20,545 nt of DNA from Verrucomicrobiota bacterium (GTDB lineage: Bacteria; Verrucomicrobiota; Verrucomicrobiia; Opitutales; Opitutaceae). Position 1 is the first letter of the stretch. Each line of letters begins with the position of its first letter. The stretch spans positions 1 through 20,545 of the forward strand of contig JAURJO010000153.1 of the NCBI GenBank assembly GCA_030832235.1, given 5' to 3'. A program made the position numbers and the translations under genes. Shown here in pieces: positions 7,124 through 14,739 of this stretch. Under the pieces are notes generated by a model. That model did no database searches. It was given only the letters and a program-made list of their open reading frames with translations, and was not told where the DNA came from.

Positions 7124-7212
7124 ACGATTGGCAAGGAGACCTAACCAAATCCCGTGTTTACCGCCGCGGGTGCGGGCTGGGGAAAAGGCTTACCCACCGC
7201 TTACGCGAAACG

Positions 7213-7240
7213 CAGACGGCAAAGGGCTACCGGCCGTCTG
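7213..7240 (-). terminator. Hairpin downstream of the heme-protein operon
   Basis: CAGACGGC and GCCGTCTG form an 8-bp perfect stem around a 12-nt loop, 30 bp after the last gene of the minus-strand operon ends at 7270. The sequence after it on the minus strand (CGTTTCGCG) has only three T residues, so intrinsic termination is uncertain. Position and stem length are the main evidence. Confidence 0.4.
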
Positions 7241-7269
7241 AGGTGACCGCGCGAATCCGCGGATCGAAA

Positions 7270-10200
7270 TTACTTCAGTTGCGCGATGAACGTAAGGAGG
7301 TCGGCCATGTCCTGAACCGACATGCCCGCCTCGAGCCCCTCGGGCATCAGGCTCTTTCCCGAGGAGCTGCTGCCCTTGACGTTGGCGCGCGTGATGGCGA
7401 CCTCCGCGCCACCCATGATCTTCAGCCCGAAGCCGGTGGCGTCGTCGCGGGTGATCATCCCGAGGTACGCATTACCGTCCTTGGTGTTCACCTCGTAGGC
7501 GATGTACTGGGGCGCGACCTCACGGTGCGGATCGATGATCGCGGCCAACAGGGAATCGCGGCCACGCGACTTCGTGGTGATCAGGTCGGGCCCGACTTCC
7601 ACGCCCTCTCCGCCGGCCTTGTGGCAGACAATGCAACGCCCTTGGTACTGCATCCGGCCGCGCGCGGCGTCGCCGGCAAGCGCGATCGCCGGCTGGAACC
7701 TGGCGGCGACTTCCTCGCGGGAGGGAGGGATGACGCTCGCGAGAACAACCCGGGCCTTGGCCTGGATCTTCGCGTTCTTGTGCCGCGCGAGGCTCTCGAT
7801 CTGCGCCGCGCTGAAATCCGCGGGCTTCACCTTGCCGGCGGCGACCGCGTCCAGCAGCGGCATCGTGCGTTCCTCGCGCGTGAGCAGCGCGGCGAGCGCC
7901 ACTTCCTTGGACTTCCGGCCGTAGTTCCAATGCGACAGCAGGGCCGGCGCGACCTCCGGCGAGGAATAGGTAGCCATCGCGCGCACCGCCGCCGTCTGCA
8001 CGTCTTCGGGCTGACCTTCAGCCAGGCATGCCTTCAACGCCGCCCGACCTTTTTCGATCGGACCCACGGCAATCAGCTCGATCGCCTCGCGACGGGCGGC
8101 CGCCGTGGCCTTCGCGTCGGCCGCGGTCGCGGAAGCCCGGGCGAAGACCGCGTCGAGGCGGCGCGCCGTGTCGACCTTTTCGACGGATGTTCCCGCGCGG
8201 CGGAGACCGTCGCCGAAAGCGCGGAGCCAGTGGACGCTGGTGCCCGGCTGGGCGATGAAATCCAGCAACGGGCCGTAACCTCCGGCAGGTTTCGAGGCCG
8301 CCTGGATCTCCACCAACGAGGCGACGAACGGCGCCGCGGCACGCGCGACCGCGGCGTCACGGGTCATCGCCGGGAAAAGCACCCCGTTGACCGCGGAAGG
8401 CGGTGCGCTGAGCAGCGCGGCGGAGATCCATTTGTCTGCGTGATCGCGCCGGGCGAGGCGCGCGTAGGCCTCGGAAAGGCCGGGTACAACCGGTGCGGTG
8501 AACGCGAGCTGCAGGCGAACCCGTGCATCGGGATCATCGGCGAGTGCGGCCAGCGCCGCCACGAGGCCGGGAGCTGTCCCGCCTCGGGCGACGAGCATCT
8601 CGGCCAGATAAATCGCCCGCTCCCGCACCCGCGGATCGCGGTCGCGCAGCGCGACCGTCAACTCCCCGGCGTCGAGCGCGCCCAGGCCTTCAAGCACGCC
8701 GAGCGCGTGATGCTTCGCGGGCGCGGACGACGATTCCCGGACCAGCGCAGCCAGCAGCGGAACCGCGGATTTGTCCTGTCGCTCATAAAGGAGCCTTGAG
8801 GCGGTATCGCGGTGCCAGCCGTTGGAGTGCGCCAGCGTGGCGACCAGATCGGCTGTGGTGGCCTTGCCAAGGGCGGGGTTGCCGCGCCGGCGCCACGCGG
8901 CGTTGTCAGGCACCAATCGGTAGATGCGACCGCGGTCGTTGCCCGAGTTGAGGTCAAGGTGCCGCTTGATCTCTTCGGGGATGCTCCACGGGTGCTCGAT
9001 CACCTCGCGGTACATGTCGCAGATGTGGAGGGTGCCGTCGGGGGCGTTGGCGAAGTTCACGACGCGCACCCAGGTGTCGTTGCTGGCGGCGAACTCGTAG
9101 TTCTGCTCGTCGTCCGGACGGCGGCCGATGAGGCTCGCGCCGTCAGCAGAGATCTTCTTCCGGTGAACGAGCTGACCTCCGGAGTCGCCCGCGAACGCGT
9201 TGTTCACGAAATCCTCGCCGTACGCGTCGCCGCGGTAGATCGCAGTGCCGGCGGCTCCCGTGAAATAGCCGCTGACGCGCCCGCCGCCCTCGACCGCGCC
9301 CTTCACCACGCCGCCGATGCGCCAGCGCGTGCGGATGATGCGCCACGGCTCGTCGGGGCTGATGCGGTAAACCTCGGCGGCGCCGCCGTCGGCCGCGATG
9401 CTCTGCCGCGCCCCGGGCATTGTGAAGAAAGGATTCCGCGCGGCGTACTTGCCGTCGTAGACCCAGAACTGGAGGTGGTCGGAATTCGAGCACGCGAACC
9501 GCCGGCCGTAATCGTCGAAGCTCATGCCGAACTGCGCGCCGCCGACGGAGAACCCGAACTCGTGCGTGCGCGGGTCGAACCAGAAATTACGTCCGGCGAG
9601 CTCCTCTCCCGGGAGGTCGGGGCGCTTCGGGCTCGTGATCACACCGCGGTTGCCGGTGCCACCCTGGACATGAATGCGGTTGTCCTGCCCCCAGGCGAAA
9701 CTGTTGAACATCGCCTGGACGTTGAGCCGCTGGAGGCCGGTGCCAAAACCCGTGAAAACCTTTTCGCGGATCTCCGCGCGGCCGTCGCCGTCGCGGTCCT
9801 CGAAACGCCAGATGTCAGGCGTGGCTCCTACGTAGAGTCCGCCGTTGGCCCAGATCAGCCCGGTCGGCCAAGGCAGGTTGTCGGCGAAGACCCTGCTGGT
9901 CTCGTAGAACCCGTCGCCGTCACGGTCCTCGAGAACGGAGATGCGCCCGAGGTGCGGCGTGCGATCGCGCTCCTCGGAATAGTCGATCATCTCGCACACG
10001 AACATCCGGCCGTTCTCATCGAAGCTGATCGCGACCGGGTCGCGCACCATGGGTTCGTTGGTCACGAGCTGGGCCTTGAAGCCCGGTTTCACCTTCCACG
10101 TCGCGACGGCGTTTTTCGGCTCCACCGCAGGGTAGCGCGGCAAGTCCTTCGCGGGATCGACGGCGGTGGCGACCTTGGTCTCGCCGTAAGCCTGAGCGTA

Positions 10201-10284
10201 GGAGTTCCGATGCTGGAGATTTTCGGCGCCGAGTGCGGCGAGGCAGGGGCAGAGCGCGAGGACGGCGAGGCGGATCGTTTTCAT
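7270..10284 (-). CDS. PVC-type heme-binding CxxCH protein (propeller, HEAT-like repeats, cytochrome c domain)
   Basis: This 1004-residue secreted protein starts with a Sec signal (MKTIRLAVLALCPCLAALGA). Residues about 60-465 resemble the TIGR02604 'membrane-bound dehydrogenase' beta-propeller: KPGFKAQLVTNEP, DPVAISFDENGRMFVCEM, DGTLHICDMYREVIEHPWSIP and GRIYRLVP. Two calcium-type loops, DRDGDGFYE (120-128) and DRDGDGRAE (163-171), sit in this part. Residues about 485-855 are alanine-rich helical repeats (HEAT-like). The C-terminus (about 865-1004) is a heme domain with C884-I-V-C887-H888 and the PVC features GPDLITTKSRGRDSLLAAII and MPEGLEAGMSVQDMADLLTF. Such proteins are thought to oxidise sugars or pass electrons in the periplasm; the substrate is unknown. 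It is the last gene of a minus-strand operon, 53 bp after the DUF1553 gene. Confidence 0.92.
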   Translation of the reverse strand: MKTIRLAVLALCPCLAALGAENLQHRNSYAQAYGETKVATAVDPAKDLPRYPAVEPKNAVATWKVKPGFKAQLVTNEPMVRDPVAISFDENGRMFVCEMIDYSEERDRTPHLGRISVLEDRDGDGFYETSRVFADNLPWPTGLIWANGGLYVGATPDIWRFEDRDGDGRAEIREKVFTGFGTGLQRLNVQAMFNSFAWGQDNRIHVQGGTGNRGVITSPKRPDLPGEELAGRNFWFDPRTHEFGFSVGGAQFGMSFDDYGRRFACSNSDHLQFWVYDGKYAARNPFFTMPGARQSIAADGGAAEVYRISPDEPWRIIRTRWRIGGVVKGAVEGGGRVSGYFTGAAGTAIYRGDAYGEDFVNNAFAGDSGGQLVHRKKISADGASLIGRRPDDEQNYEFAASNDTWVRVVNFANAPDGTLHICDMYREVIEHPWSIPEEIKRHLDLNSGNDRGRIYRLVPDNAAWRRRGNPALGKATTADLVATLAHSNGWHRDTASRLLYERQDKSAVPLLAALVRESSSAPAKHHALGVLEGLGALDAGELTVALRDRDPRVRERAIYLAEMLVARGGTAPGLVAALAALADDPDARVRLQLAFTAPVVPGLSEAYARLARRDHADKWISAALLSAPPSAVNGVLFPAMTRDAAVARAAAPFVASLVEIQAASKPAGGYGPLLDFIAQPGTSVHWLRAFGDGLRRAGTSVEKVDTARRLDAVFARASATAADAKATAAARREAIELIAVGPIEKGRAALKACLAEGQPEDVQTAAVRAMATYSSPEVAPALLSHWNYGRKSKEVALAALLTREERTMPLLDAVAAGKVKPADFSAAQIESLARHKNAKIQAKARVVLASVIPPSREEVAARFQPAIALAGDAARGRMQYQGRCIVCHKAGGEGVEVGPDLITTKSRGRDSLLAAIIDPHREVAPQYIAYEVNTKDGNAYLGMITRDDATGFGLKIMGGAEVAITRANVKGSSSSGKSLMPEGLEAGMSVQDMADLLTFIAQLK

Positions 10285-10294
10285 GCGCGGCGTG

Positions 10295-10324
10295 AATGTC
10301 CGGTCGTCACGCGCAGCCTGTCAA
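10295..10324 (-). promoter_or_regulatory. Possible internal promoter before the heme-protein gene
   Basis: On the minus strand the 53-bp gap between the DUF1553 and heme-protein genes contains a perfect -35 consensus, TTGACA, at 10324-10319. At 18 bp spacing the -10 position reads GACATT, only three of six consensus bases, about 10 bp before the start codon. It could let the last gene be transcribed separately, but the poor -10 and very short leader make it doubtful. Confidence 0.2.
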
Positions 10325-10337
10325 CCGCCGCGGCCGT

Positions 10338-13187
10338 TCAATCGACGAACGCGGTCTCGTTGGAGAGCAGTAGCACCTGTGCCAGTTCCGCGAGCCGGCC
10401 GAACGGCGCCGCCGCGGGCTTGGTATCGGAGGCGCCCGGAGCCGCGGAAACCGGACCGGCGGCCGTCGCCAGAAACTCGCGCGCGAAGGCGAGTTCGTCG
10501 GCGGCGGGACGGCGTTGGTGCACGAGCCGGAAGAGTGCCTCGATCTCCGCGTCCGGCGCGCCGCCGGAGACTTGCGCGGCGCGGCCGGCCGCGGCCCGCG
10601 CCATCTCAAGGGCGAACGGGCTGTTCAGGAGAAAGAGCGCCTGCTGCGGCACGGTGGTGGTGAAGCGCTGCGCGCTGGAGACGTCGGGGTTGGGCAGGTC
10701 AAACGTGCGGAACATCCCGGGCAGGTTTTGCCGGTCGATGAAGCCATAGACCGTCCGGCGCCCGGGGAAGGGCTCGGCAAGCAGATCGACCGGCAGGCCG
10801 CCGACCTGCGGGTCGAGGCGTCCCGCCGCCACCAGGAGAGTGTCGCGCAACGCCTCGAACTCGAGCCGGCGCCGATTGAACCGCGTGAGGTAGCGATTCT
10901 CGGGATCCGCCGCCAAAGTGTCCGCGGAGACTGCGCCCGATTGGCGGTAGGTGCGCGACAGGACGATCCCACGGTGGAGGCGTTTCACCGACCAGCCGCC
11001 AGCCGTGAAATCCGCCGCCAGCCAGTCGAGAAGCGCTCGCTGCTCGGGCGGTTCGGTGCGCACCCCGAAATCACTCGGCGTGCGCACCAACGCCTGGCCG
11101 AAATGCCAGCCCCAGACGCGATTCACCAAGACGCGGGCCGTGAGCGGATTGGCGGGATCCGCGATCGCCTTGGCCAGTTCAAGCCGGCCGCTGCCGTCCG
11201 CGAATCGCGGGCGTTCCGGCCCGCCCAAAACCTCCAGAAACCGACGCGGCGCCTCGGGGCCGCGGTTGGCGGGATTGCCACGCAGGAAAACGGCGGAGTC
11301 CCGCGGCTTTTCGCGGTCGACCAGCGCCATCGCGCGCAAAGGCGCGCCCGGCTCGGTCCAGTTCAAGGCCTCGAGTTCGCGTCGCAGGGGCGCGGTCTTG
11401 TCGTTCAGCTGGCGGCGGATCAGGGCGGCCGCCGTGTCGAATTTCAGGTTGGAAGGGAAATCCTCGGTTTCCGCCCACGTCTGCATGGCGACGACCAACG
11501 CCGATGACACCTCGACGCGGGCAGGCGCGGACCCTTTGGCCTTGCCCGATTTGGCGCTCCTTTCCGATGAAGGGAACGCGGCGCTGAAAAGGTTGGTGTA
11601 GAGCCCCGCGAAGTCCGCGAGCGCGGCGGGCGGATTTTCCCGCGCGACGAGCCACGAAACCAAGGCGCCGTCCATGCCGGACGGCGGAGAGGTCCGCCAC
11701 GATGCGAGCAACTCCGCGGCGGCCGCCGCGAAGCCTTCCACCGGCAAGGCGGTCAGCGCGAACCAAGGGGCGAGCAGCGGATGCGAGCGGGCGGATTCGG
11801 TGCGGAGAAATGCCTGCCAGCGGCGCAACACCTCGGGGTTGACCTTCCGCGTGCCGGCGAAGAGGTCGAACTTGGCGTCGGCGGGGATTCGCTCCGCGTC
11901 GTGCGCCGCGAGCAGGTAGTCGCCGGTCTTCGCCTTGAGTCCCTCGACGAACTTCGCGACCTCGGAACGCTCGCGCTCCCGGATGCGTTCAGCGGCCTCC
12001 TCGCGCTTGCGCAGAAAGTCGCGGTGCGCCGGCGAATCGACCAGCGGCCCGAGCAGCGGTTTCTCCGCGGGCTCCTCCGAGGAGGCGAATACGCCGTGCA
12101 GCCCGTAGTAATCCTGCATCGAGACGGGATCGAACTTGTGGTCGTGGCAGCGCGCGCAGGTGACGGTCAGGCCCATCAGGCCGCGCGTGACGACGTCGAT
12201 GCGGTCGTCGATGATGTCGTTCTGATTGTTGAGGAACCGCCGGCCTAGGGTGAGGAACCCGAGCGCGGCGAGCGGCGATTTGTCCTCGCCCAGCGGCAGA
12301 CGGTCGGCCGCGATCTGCTCGACGACGAAACGGTCGTAGGGCAGGTCGGCGTTGAACGCGCGGATCACATAGTCGCGGTAGGTGTGCGAGAACGCGTAGC
12401 GACGTTCCTCGTTGCCGGCGAGGTAGCCCTTGGTGTCGGCGTAGCGGGCCACATCGAGCCAGAAGCGTCCCCAGCGCTCCCCGTAGGCCGGCGAGGCCAG
12501 CAGGCGATCAACGACCCGCTCGTAGGCCGAAGGGTCACGCGGGTAATCGCGCGCGAAATCCTCGGCCTCCTTCGCCGTCGGCGGAAGGCCCGTGAGCCCG
12601 TAGGTCACACGACGCAACAGGGTACGGGCATCCGCCTCCGGCGCGGCGGCCAGTCCGCGCTCCGTCTGTGTCACGCGAACCAGAGCGTCGATTGGTGAAA
12701 TACGAGGGTCGCCCGCGGACGGTACCGCGGGCCTTCGCACCGGCTGCAGCGCCCAGTGCCGGCGGGCGACGTCCATTTCGAGCGGGCCGGCCGAACCGCC
12801 GTCCCGCGGATCCGGCGCACCCAGCCGCACCCATTCCTCGAGCACCGCGACTTTCTCCGGCGACAAACGGCCGCCTTCCTCCGGCGGCGGCATGAGCAAG
12901 TCGTCGTTTTTGTAACGCACCGCCTCAAGCAGCAGCCCCTTGGTCGCGTCACCCGCGACGATCGCCGCGCCCGAGGCTCCGCCGCGGCGGAGCGCTTCGC
13001 GGGTGTCGAGCTGCAGGCCGCCCTTGGATTTCCCCTGCGCCGCGCTATGGCACGCGTAGCAGTGCTCCGCGAGCAACGGCCGCACCTTTGACTCGAAGAA
13101 TTCGACGTGCTCCGGCGGCAACGCGCCCCGCAGGCCGGCCGCGGCGGCGAACAGAAGAGAGACGCGAAGCGGCGACCACGCTTTCAC
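10338..13187 (-). CDS. PSCyt1-DUF1549-DUF1553 (PSD1) planctomycete cytochrome protein
   Basis: The 949-residue product starts at GTG 13187, overlapping the upstream DUF1501 stop in a GTGA tetranucleotide. GGGAG lies 7-8 bp before it as a ribosome binding site, and the start is followed by a Sec signal (KAWSPLRVSLLFAAAAGLRG). The frame is open to 13403, but that extension is Arg/Pro-rich shadow of DUF1501. Domains: PSCyt1 (about 28-125) with heme motif C43-Y-A-C46-H47 and the MPPPEEGGRLSPEKV block; DUF1549 (about 163-375) with LTGLPPTAKE, RWGRFWLDVARYADTKGY and a second CxxCH, C344-A-R-C347-H348; DUF1553 (about 655-905) with LARAIADP-like, VNRVWGWHFGQALV, DFGVRTEPP and TTTVPQQALFLLNSPF. The length (about 950) is normal. 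The family is exported, heme-bearing and abundant in PVC bacteria. Its reaction is unknown, and electron transfer coupled to polysaccharide breakdown is the usual proposal. Confidence 0.93.
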   Translation of the reverse strand: MKAWSPLRVSLLFAAAAGLRGALPPEHVEFFESKVRPLLAEHCYACHSAAQGKSKGGLQLDTREALRRGGASGAAIVAGDATKGLLLEAVRYKNDDLLMPPPEEGGRLSPEKVAVLEEWVRLGAPDPRDGGSAGPLEMDVARRHWALQPVRRPAVPSAGDPRISPIDALVRVTQTERGLAAAPEADARTLLRRVTYGLTGLPPTAKEAEDFARDYPRDPSAYERVVDRLLASPAYGERWGRFWLDVARYADTKGYLAGNEERRYAFSHTYRDYVIRAFNADLPYDRFVVEQIAADRLPLGEDKSPLAALGFLTLGRRFLNNQNDIIDDRIDVVTRGLMGLTVTCARCHDHKFDPVSMQDYYGLHGVFASSEEPAEKPLLGPLVDSPAHRDFLRKREEAAERIRERERSEVAKFVEGLKAKTGDYLLAAHDAERIPADAKFDLFAGTRKVNPEVLRRWQAFLRTESARSHPLLAPWFALTALPVEGFAAAAAELLASWRTSPPSGMDGALVSWLVARENPPAALADFAGLYTNLFSAAFPSSERSAKSGKAKGSAPARVEVSSALVVAMQTWAETEDFPSNLKFDTAAALIRRQLNDKTAPLRRELEALNWTEPGAPLRAMALVDREKPRDSAVFLRGNPANRGPEAPRRFLEVLGGPERPRFADGSGRLELAKAIADPANPLTARVLVNRVWGWHFGQALVRTPSDFGVRTEPPEQRALLDWLAADFTAGGWSVKRLHRGIVLSRTYRQSGAVSADTLAADPENRYLTRFNRRRLEFEALRDTLLVAAGRLDPQVGGLPVDLLAEPFPGRRTVYGFIDRQNLPGMFRTFDLPNPDVSSAQRFTTTVPQQALFLLNSPFALEMARAAAGRAAQVSGGAPDAEIEALFRLVHQRRPAADELAFAREFLATAAGPVSAAPGASDTKPAAAPFGRLAELAQVLLLSNETAFVD

Positions 13188-14617
13188 GCAATGAGCTCCC
13201 GCACGACGCGGCCATGCACATCGGTCAACCGGTAGTCGCGCCCGGCGTGCCGGAAGGTCAGGCGCTCGTGGTCGAACCCGAGCAGCGCGAGGATGGTCGC
13301 GTGCAGGTCGTGCACATGGACGCGTTTCTCGACGGCTTTGAAGCCGAATTCGTCGGTCGCGCCGTGGACCATGCCGCCGCGCACGCCACCGCCGGCCATC
13401 CACATGGTGAAACCATGGTGGTTGTGGTCGCGGCCGTTGACTTTGCCGGCATTGGCTCCGGCGGAAGGCAGCTCCACAACCGGCGTGCGGCCGAACTCAC
13501 CTCCCCAGACCACAAGGGTGTCGGCCAGCATGCCACGCTGCCGAAGATCCTTCAGCAGCGCGCCGATGGCCTGATCGCTCTCGCCCGCCAGCTTGCGGTG
13601 GTTCACCTCGAGGTCGTCGTGGTTGTCCCACGGCTGCCCCTGGCCGTGCCAGACTTGCACGAAGCGCACGCCGCGCTCCAGCAGACGGCGCGCGATCAGC
13701 ATCTGGCGGCCCTGGCGCGTGTCGCCGTAAAGCTCGCGGATGGCGGCGGGTTCGCGGGCGATGTCGAACGCGTCGCTGGCGTCGAGCTGCATGCGGTAGG
13801 CGAGCTCGAAGGACTGGATGCGCGCCTCGAGTTGCGGGTCCTGCGCGCGGCTCTCGGCGTGGCGGGCGTTGAGCCGGCGCAACAGGTCAAGTTGGGCGCG
13901 CTGGCGGCCCGGAGACGACACGGGGCTGCGGATGTGCTCGATGAGTTTCTCCAGCTCGGTGTGCTTCGTGTCGATGTAGTTACCCTGGTAGATACCGGGA
14001 AGGAAGGCGCTCTGCCAGTTCTGCGACTCCTGGATCGGGTAGCCGCCGGGGCACATGGCGACGAAACCGGGGAGGTTCTGGTTCTCCGAACCGAGCCCGT
14101 ACGTGACCCAGGATCCGAGGCTGGGTCGCGGTAAACGGGCGTCGCCGCAGTTCATGAGCATCAGCGACGGCTCGTGGTTGGGGACGTCGGCGTGCATCGA
14201 GCGGATCACCGCGATGTCGTCGATGTTCTCCGCCACGCGCGGGAATAGTTCGCTCACCTCGATCCCGCTTTGCCCGTGACGGCTGAATTGAAACGGCGAC
14301 GCGAACGCCGCGCCGGTCTTGCGCTCGGTCTTGAACTCGACGGGCAGCGGCTTGCCGTGCCAGCGCGCGAGCTCCGGCTTGGGGTCGAAGGTGTCGACTT
14401 GGGAGGGGCCGCCGTTGGCGAAGATGTGGATCACGCGCTTCGCCTTGGCCGGAAAGTGCGGCGGGCGCGGCGCGAGCGGCTGGTCGAGATTCACCGCCCC
14501 GTGCCCGTCCGCCGAAAGCATCGCGTAACCGAGCGCGCCCATGCCGATCCCGCAGCGCTGGAGAAACTCACGGCGCGACAGGAAAAGGTGCTCGGGGTCG
14601 GGGCGGTGGTGCGACAC
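13184..14617 (-). CDS. DUF1501 family protein, Tat-exported
   Basis: The 477-residue product starts at GTG 14617 and has the Tat motif S14-R-R-E-F-L-Q followed by a hydrophobic segment (CGIGMGALGYAML). The rest is a full DUF1501 (PF07394) domain: IFANGGPSQVDTFDPKP, SGIEVSELFPRVAENIDD, VIRSMHADVPNHEPS, PSLGSWVTYGLGSE, VQVWHGQGQPWDNHDDL, TLVVWGGEFGRTP and GRDHNHHGFTMWMAGGGVRGG. I recall this family as a member of the alkaline-phosphatase/sulfatase superfamily; the conserved Asp and His clusters here could bind metal, but no activity is established. In PVC genomes it is routinely adjacent to DUF1553 proteins, as here, with a 4-bp overlap, so the pair probably works together. It is the first gene of the operon. 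No Shine-Dalgarno is seen before the start. Confidence 0.93.
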   Translation of the reverse strand: MSHHRPDPEHLFLSRREFLQRCGIGMGALGYAMLSADGHGAVNLDQPLAPRPPHFPAKAKRVIHIFANGGPSQVDTFDPKPELARWHGKPLPVEFKTERKTGAAFASPFQFSRHGQSGIEVSELFPRVAENIDDIAVIRSMHADVPNHEPSLMLMNCGDARLPRPSLGSWVTYGLGSENQNLPGFVAMCPGGYPIQESQNWQSAFLPGIYQGNYIDTKHTELEKLIEHIRSPVSSPGRQRAQLDLLRRLNARHAESRAQDPQLEARIQSFELAYRMQLDASDAFDIAREPAAIRELYGDTRQGRQMLIARRLLERGVRFVQVWHGQGQPWDNHDDLEVNHRKLAGESDQAIGALLKDLRQRGMLADTLVVWGGEFGRTPVVELPSAGANAGKVNGRDHNHHGFTMWMAGGGVRGGMVHGATDEFGFKAVEKRVHVHDLHATILALLGFDHERLTFRHAGRDYRLTDVHGRVVRELIA

Positions 14618-14644
14618 GGGGGGAAAGACGCCGGAGGAGACGGC

Positions 14645-14660
14645 TCGGATTCTTATCCGA
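14645..14660. promoter_or_regulatory. Inverted repeat in the DUF1501/DUF1080 divergent gap
   Basis: TCGGAT-TCTT-ATCCGA is a 6-bp inverted repeat in the 122-bp gap between two divergent transcription units. It lies 28 bp upstream of the DUF1501 start and 79 bp upstream of the DUF1080 start. It is the most AT-rich stretch of the gap and could be an operator or overlap a -10 element on the minus strand. Evidence is limited to symmetry and position. Confidence 0.35.
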
Positions 14661-14739
14661 AGCGAATCGCAGCCGCGGGCCGCGGGGAAGCCCCGATTTC
14701 AGACGTGCGCGGACGCGGGGCACGCCGCACATTCCCGGA

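Noticed and set aside
7243..8799. 518-codon plus-strand open frame antisense to the heme protein
   Set aside because: Arg/Gly/Asp-rich shadow composition with no motif, fully covered by a well-supported gene on the other strand.
8812..10749. 645-codon plus-strand open frame antisense to the heme protein
   Set aside because: No recognisable domain; it crosses two sense genes and the gap between them, and the sense frame has a signal peptide, DRDGDG loops and a CxxCH.
14670..14690. GC-only palindromic run (CCGCGGGCCGCGG) in the second divergent gap
   Set aside because: Such words are expected often at this base composition and occur inside genes as well.
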